Position numbers and translations under genes: made by a program
Source: Labilithrix sp.
GTDB lineage: Bacteria > Myxococcota > Polyangia > Polyangiales > Polyangiaceae
Direction: 5' to 3'
DNA: 31,737 nucleotides
NCBI GenBank assembly: GCA_028287035.1
Contig: JAQBQL010000048.1
Location: 1-31,737 of the forward strand
The notes under the pieces: model-generated
Seen by the model: only the letters and a program-made list of their open reading frames with translations
Databases searched by the model: none
Told to the model about the DNA's origin: nothing
Part shown: in pieces, positions 7,661-15,645 of the stretch
How positions within the stretch are numbered: position 1 is the first letter of the stretch
How the letters are laid out: every line of letters starts with the position of its first letter

Positions 7661-8323
7661 ATGAAGGGGCTTTATGCGATCGTCGACACCAAGTTGGTCG
7701 AGGCGCGCGGTGCGGATGTCGTCGCGTACGCACGCGCGATCCTCGCGGCGCGTCCTGCCGCCATCCAGCTACGCGCCAAGGAGGTCTCGGCACGCGAGAT
7801 CCTCGGGATGCTCCGCGCCATCGGCCCGATCTGCCGGCAGGCCGGGGTCCCGCTCGTCGCGAACGACCGCGCCGACCTGGCGGCGCTCGCCGGCTGCGAG
7901 TGCGTCCACATCGGGCAGGACGACCTCCCCTACGAGCTCGTCCATCGCATCGCGCCTCAGCTCGGGATCGGCATCTCGACGCACCGGCTCGACCAGCTCG
8001 CGCGCGCGCTGGCCGTGAAGCCGCGCTACGTCGCCTACGGGCCGGTCTTCGAGACCGCCAGCAAGGTGAACGCGGACCCGGTGGTGGGGCTGGAGGGCCT
8101 GAAGGAAGCAATCGTGATCGCGCGCGCCGCCGGCGTCCCGCTCGTCGCCATCGGCGGCATCACGCTCGCGCGCGCCGAGGAGCTCGCGCCCTTCGCCGAC
8201 GCGTGCGCGGTGATCGGCGACCTGTTCCCGGCGGGCGCGACGCTCGCCGACGTGACGCAGCGGGCGCGCGAGCTCCACGCGGCGCTCGGCGGAGCACCGC
8301 CGGCGTCGCAGGCTCGTCCGTGA
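7661..8323 (+). CDS. thiE: Thiamine phosphate synthase
   Basis: Couples hydroxymethylpyrimidine diphosphate with the thiazole phosphate to make thiamine monophosphate. The 220-residue TIM barrel begins GLYAIVDTKL and shows the family motifs in order: IQLRAK at 35-40 (diphosphate-binding), VANDR at 66-70, HIGQDDL at 83-89, YVAYGPVFETASK at 123-135 and VAIGGI near 162-167. The ATG at 7661 was chosen over an in-frame TTG at 7646 because a GGAG lies 9 bases upstream and the protein begins right at the first strand. No TPP riboswitch fits in the 48-base upstream gap. Other thi genes are absent from the window. Its stop overlaps the next gene's GTG. Confidence 0.93.
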   Translation: MKGLYAIVDTKLVEARGADVVAYARAILAARPAAIQLRAKEVSAREILGMLRAIGPICRQAGVPLVANDRADLAALAGCECVHIGQDDLPYELVHRIAPQLGIGISTHRLDQLARALAVKPRYVAYGPVFETASKVNADPVVGLEGLKEAIVIARAAGVPLVAIGGITLARAEELAPFADACAVIGDLFPAGATLADVTQRARELHAALGGAPPASQARP

Positions 8324-9006
8324 GCTTCCTCCTCGCGGGCGTCGTCGCGCTCGGGGCCAGCGGGGCGATGGCCGCGGGGCGCTGGCTCGCCCGCCGCGAC
8401 AAGACCGGCAGAGACGCTCCTCCGGCACCGGGGGAGTCGCCGGCGGGCGAGGGGGATCCCGCCGCGCGCAAGGGCGACGACGCCCCGCCCGCTCGTCCCA
8501 CCGCCGAAGGCGCGGCCGGGCACCTCGACGGCTTTCCCTGCCAGCTCGGCGACGTCATCATGCGGCTCACCGGCGAGGAGGCGTGGCTCGCGGGCGGCGT
8601 CGTGCTCGCCGAGGAGGCGCCCGTCGCGGTTCTCTTCGTCGCGCCGGACGCGGGCCACGACACAGCCGTGTACGCGCGACCGGCGCCGCGCGAGTCGCTC
8701 TTCTGGATGAGCCCGCTCGATGCCGGGGCCATCCTGGTGGGCGGCGAGCCGCCGACGTCGGTCGAGCACGATGGCATCCGGTTCGATCGCCAGCGGCGGC
8801 TGCCGCTCCGGCCGAAGCGCATCGGCGTCGGCGCGCCGGACGTCGGCGACAGCCTCGTGCTCGCGGAGTATGCGTCCGCCGGCGCGGAGCGGCTCCTCGT
8901 CCTGAGGACCTCGACCGGCACCTCGTTCGCCTACCGCGGCGTGGAGCTCGAGCCGTCGACGTACGAGGTCATCGCCTCCGGGCGCTCGACCCTCGACGAC
9001 CCCTGA
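8320..9006 (+). CDS. Hypothetical membrane-anchored protein coupled to thiE
   Basis: Not recognised. The 228-residue protein begins with one hydrophobic helix (SFLLAGVVALGASGAMAAG) followed by basic WLARRDK, so it is probably an N-in single-pass membrane protein. A Pro/Ala/Gly/Asp-rich linker covers about residues 28-65. The remaining part is a compact strand-rich domain, with LGDVIMRLTGEEAWLAGG, VAVLFVAPD, DSLVLAEYASAG and TSFAYRGVELEP. This pattern recalls DUF4178-type domains, but the match is weak. The GTG start overlaps the thiE stop as GTGA, so translation is probably coupled. It converges with holB. Confidence 0.65.
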   Translation: MSFLLAGVVALGASGAMAAGRWLARRDKTGRDAPPAPGESPAGEGDPAARKGDDAPPARPTAEGAAGHLDGFPCQLGDVIMRLTGEEAWLAGGVVLAEEAPVAVLFVAPDAGHDTAVYARPAPRESLFWMSPLDAGAILVGGEPPTSVEHDGIRFDRQRRLPLRPKRIGVGAPDVGDSLVLAEYASAGAERLLVLRTSTGTSFAYRGVELEPSTYEVIASGRSTLDDP

Positions 9007-9016
9007 GCGAGCTCGA

Positions 9017-10057
9017 TCAGAGCCCCCGCATCCGGGACAGCATCGACTCGACGACCATCTGCGGCGCGTTGTTGAAGTCGAGGTGCTCGAGCGCATCGAG
9101 CGCGAGCCGCCCCCGCGCCGCCAGCATCTCGGCCTCGCGCCGCCCCTCGCGTGCGGCCACCGCGGCCCGCTCGGCGAACGCCGACGCGAGCGCCCCGAGC
9201 CGCGCCCGGAGCTCGCCCTTCTCCTTCTTCGCGTCCTCGGCGAGCGCGAGCAGGGCCTCGATGCCGGGCGCCTCGACGGCCTCGAAGGCGCGCGTCACGA
9301 ACCGCGTGCGGGCCTCGCTCTCCTCGGGGTCGGCGTGGAGCTCGGCGGCCTCGACGCTGCCGCCCGACAGGCGCGCCACCTCGCGGGCCCGGCCGGCCTC
9401 GGTCCCACGCTCGACGAGGAGCGCCTCGACGATGTCCGCCGGGAGCGGCGCGAACCGCACCCGCATCGCGCGGGACAGGATCGTCGGGAGGAGCGCGTCC
9501 GGCTGCGAGGTGAGCAGCAGGAAGTGCGTGCGGTCCCCCGGCTCCTCCAGCGTCTTCAGCAGCGCGTTGGCGGCCGACACGCTGAGCTCCTCGACGCGCC
9601 GGATGACGAACACCTTGGCGCGCCCCTCGTGCGGCGCGTAAGCCGAGCGCGCGAGCACGAGGGTGCGGATCTGGTCGATGGAGATGTCCTGCGTCTCGGG
9701 CGTGCGGCGGCCGATGGTGTTCGGCGCGTAGAGCCCGCGCTCGATCACGACGACGTCGGGGTGCACCGGCCTTCGTTCCTCGACGCGCGGCACCGCGCGC
9801 AGGCACGACGAGCAGGTGCCGCACGCGAGGAAGCTCGGCGCGCCGCCGCCGAAGAGCCCGCCCGGCGCGACCCCGCGCGTCTCGCACACGAGCGCCTGCG
9901 CGAGCCCGAAGGCCGCGAGCTCCTTGCCCACGCCGTCCGGCCCGGTGAAGAGGTAGGCGTGGTGGATGCGACCGGTCTCGAGCGCGCGGCGCAGCGTCTG
10001 CAGCGCCGTCTCCTGCGCGCGGACCTGGGCGAGCAGCGGTCGGGCATCCGTCACCAT
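9017..10057 (-). CDS. holB: DNA polymerase III subunit delta'
   Basis: Clamp-loader subunit of the replicative polymerase. The 346-residue protein starts in the typical place, with a conserved RIHHAYLFTG before the Walker A box GPDGVGK at 39-45. A zinc module is formed by Cys58, Cys79, Cys82 and Cys85 (CGTCSSC). ISIDQIR, the Walker B-like AKVFVIRRVEEL, ANALLKTLEEP and the sensor region PTILSRAMR follow in order. In SRAMR the usual SRC Cys is replaced by Ala, a minor variation. The C-terminal helical collar domain ends in NNAPQMVVESMLSRM. An ATG at 10055-10057 begins the frame. It is divergent from a small membrane-protein gene. Confidence 0.92.
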   Translation of the reverse strand: MVTDARPLLAQVRAQETALQTLRRALETGRIHHAYLFTGPDGVGKELAAFGLAQALVCETRGVAPGGLFGGGAPSFLACGTCSSCLRAVPRVEERRPVHPDVVVIERGLYAPNTIGRRTPETQDISIDQIRTLVLARSAYAPHEGRAKVFVIRRVEELSVSAANALLKTLEEPGDRTHFLLLTSQPDALLPTILSRAMRVRFAPLPADIVEALLVERGTEAGRAREVARLSGGSVEAAELHADPEESEARTRFVTRAFEAVEAPGIEALLALAEDAKKEKGELRARLGALASAFAERAAVAAREGRREAEMLAARGRLALDALEHLDFNNAPQMVVESMLSRMRGL

Positions 10058-10122
10058 GGACGACCTCGATTAGGAGGCCCCGGCGGCCTCGTCAATGCGC
10101 GAGGCGTGTATCGTGGCTGCCC

Positions 10123-10569
10123 GTGCTGCTCGATCCCGACCGCCTGACCGAGCACGTGCACGGTCACCTCGGCTGGCTGGCCGCCGCGATGCTCGTCCAT
10201 CCGGCGATCGTCCTGCGCAGCCGTACGCGCTCGGCACATCTCGCGGTCGGGCTCGGGACGGGCTTCGTGACGGTCGCCGCCGGCCTCGGCGCTCTCCTCT
10301 ACGGCGCGTACCGGGCCCGGCTGCGGCAGGGCATCTTCCAGCACGCGCCGGAGGTCGGGCTCGTGTTCGAGCGGAAGGAGCACCTCGCGTTCGCCGCCCT
10401 CATCTTCGCGTGGACCGGATGCGCCGCCTACGTCGCCTCGCTGCGCGCGGTCGGCACGCTCCACGACACGCTGCGGGTCGCGGCGTTCCGGGCCTTCTGC
10501 GCGGCGGCCGCGCTCGCGGTCGTCACCGCGGTGCTCGGCACGGTCGTCGCGACGTATCGCTCGTTCTGA
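10123..10569 (+). CDS. Four-helix membrane protein, function unknown
   Basis: Not recognised. The 148-residue protein has four predicted membrane segments at about 16-32, 40-62, 86-106 and 118-143. His residues lie close to helix ends: His15 and His26 at helix 1, His39 at the start of helix 2, His87 at the start of helix 3. Such paired His could ligate haem as in small b-type cytochromes, but no signature of a named family is present and this is conjecture. It starts at a GTG 65 bases from the divergent holB start. It ends 19 bases before a convergent lipoprotein gene. Confidence 0.6.
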   Translation: MLLDPDRLTEHVHGHLGWLAAAMLVHPAIVLRSRTRSAHLAVGLGTGFVTVAAGLGALLYGAYRARLRQGIFQHAPEVGLVFERKEHLAFAALIFAWTGCAAYVASLRAVGTLHDTLRVAAFRAFCAAAALAVVTAVLGTVVATYRSF

Positions 10570-10576
10570 ATCGTCT

Positions 10577-10588
10577 CCGGCGCGCCGG
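10577..10588. terminator. 12-base perfect palindrome between convergent genes
   Basis: CCGGCGCGCCGG fills most of the 19-base gap between two convergent stop codons. It is a perfect palindrome but has no T-run on either side. It might end transcripts from both sides or simply reflect GC-rich sequence. Confidence 0.25.
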
Positions 10589-11536
10589 TCACTTCACGTT
10601 CGTCGTCGGGGCGCACGTCGAAACGCCGGCGCCCACGATCTTGAAGCCGATCTTCGACTTCACGCTCGTGATGCTCCCGTCCTTGGGGCTGTACTTCGTC
10701 ACGTCGGAGCCGCTGTTGTCGCGGGGCAGCCCGCTCGATCCATCCGAGCTCGTGTAGATGTAGAAGTCGCCGCCGTAGAACGAGAAGGCCCACGCGTTGC
10801 CCGCGTACACGCCGGTGAGCTCCTTGTCGGTGCCCGGCACGATGTCGCCGGTCGCCTTCGAGATCTCCGCGACGTGCGCGGGGCTCGCGACGAAGAATCC
10901 ATAGAGCTTTCCGTCGCCGGTGCCGGTGAGCTCGCTCGTGGTCCCCGCGAGATCGCCCGTGTACGGGCCGATGTACGAGAGCTGCAGCGACTTGGTGTCG
11001 AGCCTCGCGAGGCCCTGTCCGGCGCTGTCCGAGACGTAGAGCGACTCGGTCTGCCCGCCCTTCGTCTCGGTCGCGAAGCCCATGCCGAACTTGATGAACG
11101 ACTCGGCCTGCGGCTGGTAGGCCGTCGCCTCGCACTTCAGGGTCTCGGTGCTGACCTTCCAGATCGATCCGTCGCTGTGGCGTACCCACGCGATGCCGGT
11201 GCGGTCGACCGCCATGGACGTCGGCGTCGCGCCGCCGGTCGGGCAGTCGAGGAATCCCTTGGCCTTGAACTCCGCGGTGGGCGGGTGAAACTGGTAGAAC
11301 GTGCGGTCCTCGGAGATGACGAAGACGTCCTTGTTGTCCTCCTGACATGCGGCCTGGGGCGTGAGCCCGCCGCCGTCCGGCGTGACGAACACGCCGCTCC
11401 CGTCGGGGCCGCCGCCATCGCCGGGATCGGTCGGGTCGCTCCCTCCGCGCGAGCAGGCGAGCGAGAGCGCGCCGCTCGCGGTGGCGGCGAGGGCCGTGAC
11501 GAGCGTGGCAACGGTTGCAGAAGAAAGACGCGCCAA
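10589..11536 (-). CDS. Lipoprotein, propeller-like repeat domain
   Basis: A roughly 315-residue protein. A hydrophobic N-terminal segment ends in a lipobox LSLAC, followed by an Asp/Gly-rich linker (DPGDGGGPDGSG), so it is probably an outer-membrane lipoprotein. The mature domain has repeated blade-like units such as VISEDRTFYQFHP, GSIWKVSTETLKC, LYVSDSAGQGLARLD, LYGFFVASPAHVAEISKATGD and FYIYTSSDGS, suggesting a beta-propeller or similar binding scaffold. No enzyme motif is present. Two start codons compete: GTG at 11540-11542 and TTG at 11534-11536. The TTG is preferred because GGGAGG ends 5 bases before it, whereas for the GTG the same purines abut the codon. It sits 42 bases downstream of mtnA. 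Confidence 0.7.
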   Translation of the reverse strand: MARLSSATVATLVTALAATASGALSLACSRGGSDPTDPGDGGGPDGSGVFVTPDGGGLTPQAACQEDNKDVFVISEDRTFYQFHPPTAEFKAKGFLDCPTGGATPTSMAVDRTGIAWVRHSDGSIWKVSTETLKCEATAYQPQAESFIKFGMGFATETKGGQTESLYVSDSAGQGLARLDTKSLQLSYIGPYTGDLAGTTSELTGTGDGKLYGFFVASPAHVAEISKATGDIVPGTDKELTGVYAGNAWAFSFYGGDFYIYTSSDGSSGLPRDNSGSDVTKYSPKDGSITSVKSKIGFKIVGAGVSTCAPTTNVK

Positions 11537-11584
11537 GGACACCTCCCGAGGAGAGGATCGTAGCAGCAGGGCCGGCGCGCGGAG

Positions 11585-12772
11585 CTACTGCGTCGCGAGC
11601 TTCGTGAGCTCGCCTTCGGTCACGGGCTGCACCACCCCGCGCTCGGTGACGATCGCGGTGACGAGGGTGTGCGGGGTCACGTCGAACGAAGGATTCCGCA
11701 CGCGTACGCCCTCGGGGACGATCGCCACGCTGCTGCCGTCGGGAAGGGCGAGGTGGGAGAGCTCCCGCTCGGCGCGCTCCTCGATGGGGATGCCGCCCCC
11801 GTCGGGGCATCCGAGATCCACCGTGCTCCACGGCGCGGCGACGTAGAACGGGACGTCGTGCGCCGCGGCGATGCAGGCGAGCCCGTAAGTGCCGATCTTG
11901 TTCGCGACGTCGCCGTTCCGCGCGATGCGGTCGGCGCCGACCACCACGAGGTCGACCTGCTTCTTGCCCATGAAGTGCGCGGCCATGGAGTCGGTGATGA
12001 CCTCGACGGGGATGCGGTCCTTCGACAGCTCCCACGACGTGAGCCGCGCGCCCTGGAGGTACGGACGCGTCTCGCAGGCGAGCACGCGCACCTTCTTCCC
12101 GGCGTCGTGGGCGGCGCGGACGATGCCGAGCGCCGTGCCGTAGCCGCCGGTCGCGAGCGCGCCCGCGTTGCAGTGGGTGAGGATGGTCGCGCCGTCGGGC
12201 ACGAACGGCAGGCCGAGCGTCCCGATGGCGCGGCACGCCGCGATCTCCGCCTCGTGGAGGCCGCGCGCCTCGGCGGCGAGCCGCTCGGTGCGATGCGCGA
12301 ACGGCAGCCCCGCCGCCTCCTCGACGACGCGCTTCATGCGGTCGAGGGCCCAGGCGAGGTTCACCGCGGTGGGCCGCGAGGCGCGCAGCACGCGATCGGC
12401 CTCGTGCATGGCGGCGAGGAACGACGCGGCGTCGCCCTTCGCATCGGCCGCCGCGGCGACCATCCCGTACGCGGCGGTGACGCCGATCGCGGGCGCGCCG
12501 CGCACGAGCATGTCGCGGATGGCATCGGCCACGTCGGTGACGCGCGGGAGCACCTCGTAGCGCTCGATCTGCGGGAGCTTCCGCTGATCGAGCACGATGA
12601 CGCGGTAGCCGGGCATCAGCTCGACGGCCGAGTACTGGCGGCCCCCGATCGGATCGGGATGAGGATGGGAGTGGCCGGTCCGGAGCGTGGGGAGCGGACG
12701 CCCGGCGTCGCTCATCCCCGGGCCCTCGCCGGAGCCCTTGCCCGAGCCGCGCGGATCTTCCGGGCCGCTCAC
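11585..12772 (-). CDS. mtnA: S-methyl-5-thioribose-1-phosphate isomerase
   Basis: Converts methylthioribose-1-phosphate to methylthioribulose-1-phosphate in methionine salvage. The 395-residue protein carries the MtnA landmarks [13 protein letters not shown] at 91-103, [10 protein letters not shown] with catalytic Cys201, and [18 protein letters not shown] with catalytic Asp281. The Cys-to-Asp spacing of 80 equals that of the Bacillus enzyme (Cys160, Asp240). About 45 residues precede the conserved start, with a Gly-rich stretch and the His-rich HSHPHPD; this tail is unusual and could partly reflect a late real start at Met20. GTG overlaps the stop of the upstream small gene (GTGA). No other salvage gene lies in the window. 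Confidence 0.93.
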   Translation of the reverse strand: MSGPEDPRGSGKGSGEGPGMSDAGRPLPTLRTGHSHPHPDPIGGRQYSAVELMPGYRVIVLDQRKLPQIERYEVLPRVTDVADAIRDMLVRGAPAIGVTAAYGMVAAAADAKGDAASFLAAMHEADRVLRASRPTAVNLAWALDRMKRVVEEAAGLPFAHRTERLAAEARGLHEAEIAACRAIGTLGLPFVPDGATILTHCNAGALATGGYGTALGIVRAAHDAGKKVRVLACETRPYLQGARLTSWELSKDRIPVEVITDSMAAHFMGKKQVDLVVVGADRIARNGDVANKIGTYGLACIAAAHDVPFYVAAPWSTVDLGCPDGGGIPIEERAERELSHLALPDGSSVAIVPEGVRVRNPSFDVTPHTLVTAIVTERGVVQPVTEGELTKLATQ

Positions 12773-13023
12773 GAGAGGCCGTCCTTGCCGCGCTTGCCGA
12801 GCCGCGTCGCGATCTCCTCGGCGACGGTGTCGAAGTCCTCGGCGGCGCGCTCCCGGTCGCCCTCGACGTAGGCCACGAGCGCCTCGGCGGCGACGATGGC
12901 GAGGCTCACGTTCACGCCGCGCTCGGTGAGCACCGCGCCGACCTCGGGATTCTTGAGGAGCACGTCGAGATCCTCGAAGACCTCGCGCAGCTCCTTCATC
13001 GCACGGGGCTCTTCAGGGCTCAT
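12769..13023 (-). CDS. Small helical protein of unknown function
   Basis: Not recognised. The 84-residue acidic protein is likely all-helical, with charged repeats ([43 protein letters not shown]). It has no signal peptide or transmembrane helix, so it is probably cytosolic. The ATG at 13021-13023 overlaps the last 11 bases of the TPR lipoprotein gene upstream; a Met 8 codons later is an alternative. It lies in the middle of a tightly packed minus-strand operon between a TPR lipoprotein and mtnA. Confidence 0.6.
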   Translation of the reverse strand: MSPEEPRAMKELREVFEDLDVLLKNPEVGAVLTERGVNVSLAIVAAEALVAYVEGDRERAAEDFDTVAEEIATRLGKRGKDGLS

Positions 13024-13873
13024 GGCCAGGCATTTTAGCCGAGTCCGCCCGCAGGCGAGCGATGTTCTCGCGGCTCGCGCCGAGCGCCCCCGCATGGGCC
13101 AGCGCCTGCTCCGCCTCCGCTCTCCGGCCGAGCCGCAGGAGCGCCCAGGCGCGGCCGAGCTCGGCCCCGGAATAGGCGGGTCGCTGCGCCAGGATGCGAT
13201 CGTAGGCGCTCAGCGCGCCCGCGGGATCCCCGCGCACCACCGCGACCGACGCCAGACCGAGGAGGTTCTCCGTGCTCTTCGGGTCGGCGGCAAGGCCCTG
13301 TTCGTAGGCCTGGCGCGCGCCGTCGAGATCATGGAGGTGGAGCCGCACGAGCCCGAGCGCGTGAAGCAGCTCGGCGTCGTGGGCGCCCCGCCGCACCGCC
13401 TCCTCGAGCCGCGGCAGGGCAGCCTCGGCCTCGCCCCAGCGCGCCGCGCGCATGCCGCCCTCGCGTGGTCCGAGCGGCGACGCGCTCGCCTTTTCCGCGC
13501 CCGTGTCGTACGCCGCCAGCGCCTCGTCGTAGCGGTGCGTGAGCTCGAAGGCGTGTCCGAGCTCGATCCAGGGCACGGGATCGCCGGGCAGCCGCCGTTC
13601 GAGCTCCGCGACCTCGGCGCGCGCCTCGTCGAGCTGTCCCTGGTAGGCGAGCACGCGGACGAGCAGGCGCCGCGACGGAACGTCCTGCGGGTGCCTGGCG
13701 AGCTCGCCGCGGAGCAGCGTCACGGCCTCGGTCTCGCGGTGCATCCGTACGAGCTGCTGGGCGCGCTCGACGGGCCCGGGGCGCACGCACCCGCCGATGA
13801 CGAGCGCAGCGACCGCGGCGAGCACGAGCCGCCCCGCACGCCCGCGACTCGTGGCTCCAAGGCGGCGCGTCAC
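13013..13873 (-). CDS. TPR-repeat lipoprotein
   Basis: A 286-residue protein. The hydrophobic signal LVLAAVAALVIGGC ends in a clear lipobox (VIGGC) around residue 30. Tetratricopeptide repeats follow, recognisable from ELGHAFELTHRYDEALAAYDTGA, LHALGLVRLHLHDLDGARQAYEQGLAADPKS and LASVAVVRGDPAGALSAYDRILAQRP. TPR domains bind other proteins and often form envelope assembly scaffolds. No enzymatic motif is present. GTG at 13871-13873 was taken as start because it leads directly into the signal. It heads the operon with the small protein and mtnA, and is divergent from the dehydrogenase gene at a distance of 27 bases. Confidence 0.8.
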   Translation of the reverse strand: MTRRLGATSRGRAGRLVLAAVAALVIGGCVRPGPVERAQQLVRMHRETEAVTLLRGELARHPQDVPSRRLLVRVLAYQGQLDEARAEVAELERRLPGDPVPWIELGHAFELTHRYDEALAAYDTGAEKASASPLGPREGGMRAARWGEAEAALPRLEEAVRRGAHDAELLHALGLVRLHLHDLDGARQAYEQGLAADPKSTENLLGLASVAVVRGDPAGALSAYDRILAQRPAYSGAELGRAWALLRLGRRAEAEQALAHAGALGASRENIARLRADSAKMPGHEP

Positions 13874-13900
13874 GTGGTAATGGTCGCACGGAGAGACCAC

Positions 13901-14776
13901 ATGGATATCCGAATCATTGGCGTCCTCGGCGCCGGGCAGATGGGCGGCGGCATCGCGCAGGTCGCGGCGGCAGCGGGCTACGACGTCGTCCTCGCCGACG
14001 CGTCGGTGGAGCTCGCCACGAAGGGTCGCGCGAAGATCGACGCCATGCTCGGCAAGCAGGTCGAGAAGGGCAAGCTCACCGCGGAAGCCAAGGACGCGCT
14101 CGTCGGGCGCATCAAGCCGGCCGGCAGCCCGTCCGACTTCGGCGCGTGCGACCTCGTCGTCGAGGCGGCGACCGAGAACGTCGAGCTGAAGCTCCAGCTC
14201 TTCAAGGCGTGCGACGCCGCGATGAAGCCCGGCGCCATCCTGTCGAGCAACACCTCCAGCATCTCGCTGACGCGTCTCGCGGGGGCGACGCGCCGTCCCG
14301 AGCTCGTCGTCGGAATGCACTTCATGAACCCGCCGCCGCTCATGAAGCTGGTCGAGATCGTGCGCGCCGTGCAGACGTCGGAAGAGACGTACGCCGCGGT
14401 GAAGGCCGCCGCCGAGCGCATGGGCAAGACCGTCACCACGAGCAACGACGCTCCCGGCTTCCTCGTGAACCGCATCCTCGTCCCGATGCTCTGCGAGGCG
14501 TGCTTCGCGCTCCAGGAGGGCGTCGGCAAGCCCGAGGACATCGACACCGGCGCGCGGCTCGGCCTGAACCACCCGATGGGGCCGCTCGAGCTGTCCGATC
14601 TCATCGGCCTCGACACGGTCCTCGCGATCGCCGACGTGCTCCATCGCGACCTCGGCGACGACAAGTACCGCGCGCCGACCATGCTGCGAAACCTCGTCGC
14701 CGCCGGCTGGCTCGGCAAGAAGACGGGCCGCGGCTTCTACACGTACGACGCGAGCGGCAAGCGCATCCCGGCCTGA
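13901..14776 (+). CDS. hbd: 3-hydroxybutyryl-CoA dehydrogenase
   Basis: Oxidises or reduces the 3-hydroxy group of short-chain hydroxyacyl-CoA using NAD(P). The 291-residue length fits the single-domain-pair enzyme of the Hbd/PaaH type. The Rossmann motif GVLGAGQMGGGIAQ is at 7-20. Catalytic His140 in VVGMHFMNPPP and Glu152 in KLVEIV form the dyad, with SSNTSS at 115-120 supplying the catalytic Ser. NDAPGFLVNRIL and DTGARLGLNHPMGPLEL mark the C-terminal domain. A GGAGA lies 7 bases upstream of the ATG. It is followed by a crotonase gene, so both steps of short-chain acyl-CoA metabolism are encoded side by side. Confidence 0.94.
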   Translation: MDIRIIGVLGAGQMGGGIAQVAAAAGYDVVLADASVELATKGRAKIDAMLGKQVEKGKLTAEAKDALVGRIKPAGSPSDFGACDLVVEAATENVELKLQLFKACDAAMKPGAILSSNTSSISLTRLAGATRRPELVVGMHFMNPPPLMKLVEIVRAVQTSEETYAAVKAAAERMGKTVTTSNDAPGFLVNRILVPMLCEACFALQEGVGKPEDIDTGARLGLNHPMGPLELSDLIGLDTVLAIADVLHRDLGDDKYRAPTMLRNLVAAGWLGKKTGRGFYTYDASGKRIPA

Positions 14777-14792
14777 CCGCCGCGCCCCGCGC

Positions 14793-14810
14793 GCGCGCTT
14801 CAGAGCGCGC
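14793..14810. other. Hairpin between dehydrogenase and hydratase genes
   Basis: A perfect 7-base stem, GCGCGCT with AGCGCGC, closes the tetraloop TCAG. No T-run follows. It may protect the upstream message end or attenuate; a role is not shown. Confidence 0.3.
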
Positions 14811-14833
14811 CGCGGGCGTGATACGCGGGGCGC

Positions 14834-15619
14834 ATGACCAACGTGCTCTCGGCCCGCGAAGGCGGCCTCGCCATCCTCACGCTGAACCGTCCCGACAAGC
14901 TGAACGCGCTGAACCGCGAGCTGCTCGAGGAGCTCGACGCCGAGATCGCGACGCTGCTCGCGGCGACGGGTGACCAGCGCGTCGCGTGCGCGATCATCAC
15001 CGGCGCGGGCGAGAAGGCGTTCGCGGCGGGCGCCGACATCGCGGCGATGCTGCAGATGAGCCCCGAGGAGGCGCGGCAGATGTCCGAGCTCGGGCACCGC
15101 GTCGGCTCGCGGATGGAGCGTGCGCCGTTTCCGTTCATCGCCGCGGTCAACGGCTTCGCGCTCGGTGGCGGCTGCGAGGTGGCCCTCGCATGCGACTTCA
15201 TCTACGCGAGCGACAAGGCGAAGTTCGGCCAGCCCGAGGTGAACCTCGGCGTCATCCCGGGCTTCGGCGGCACGAACCGCCTCGCGCGGCGCGTCGGCAT
15301 CGGGCGGGCCCGGGAGCTCTGCTACACCGGCGACGTCATCGACGCGGCAGAGGCCCTTCGCATCGGCCTCGCCAACGTGGTCGTCCCGCATGCCGAGCTG
15401 ATGGACCGCGTGAAGGCAACGGCCCAGAAGATCGCCGCCAAGGGACCGCTCGCGATCGCGCAGGCGAAGCGCGTCCTCTACGCCGGCGCCGACGTGCCGG
15501 TGGACGTGGCGAACGCCCTCGAGACGCAGGCCTTCGCCGTCCTGTTCGGCTCGAAGGACCGCACCGAGGGGATGGGCGCGTTCGTCGAGAAGCGGAAGGC
15601 CGCGTTCACCGGCACGTGA
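14834..15619 (+). CDS. Enoyl-CoA hydratase/isomerase (crotonase) family
   Basis: Adds water to a 2-enoyl-CoA, most likely crotonyl-CoA given the neighbour. The 261-residue protein has the crotonase fold signatures: LTLNRPDKLNAL near the N terminus, the oxyanion-hole segment AFAAGADIAAM, and GGGCEVALACD with Glu115. FGQPEVNLGVIPGFGG contains Glu135. Glu115 and Glu135 match the two catalytic Glu of rat hydratase. Together with the preceding dehydrogenase it would convert 3-hydroxyacyl-CoA to enoyl-CoA and back. It is read 57 bases downstream of the dehydrogenase and 26 bases upstream of lipA, so the three could share a transcript. Confidence 0.93.
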   Translation: MTNVLSAREGGLAILTLNRPDKLNALNRELLEELDAEIATLLAATGDQRVACAIITGAGEKAFAAGADIAAMLQMSPEEARQMSELGHRVGSRMERAPFPFIAAVNGFALGGGCEVALACDFIYASDKAKFGQPEVNLGVIPGFGGTNRLARRVGIGRARELCYTGDVIDAAEALRIGLANVVVPHAELMDRVKATAQKIAAKGPLAIAQAKRVLYAGADVPVDVANALETQAFAVLFGSKDRTEGMGAFVEKRKAAFTGT

Positions 15620-15645
15620 TTGACCCCCTGACGCCCTGACGCTAC

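Noticed and set aside
13901..15391. Long open frame on the minus strand across the dehydrogenase and hydratase genes
   Set aside because: It is antisense to two clear enzymes, has Arg/Ala-rich low-complexity translation, and is explained by the GC-rich codon usage.
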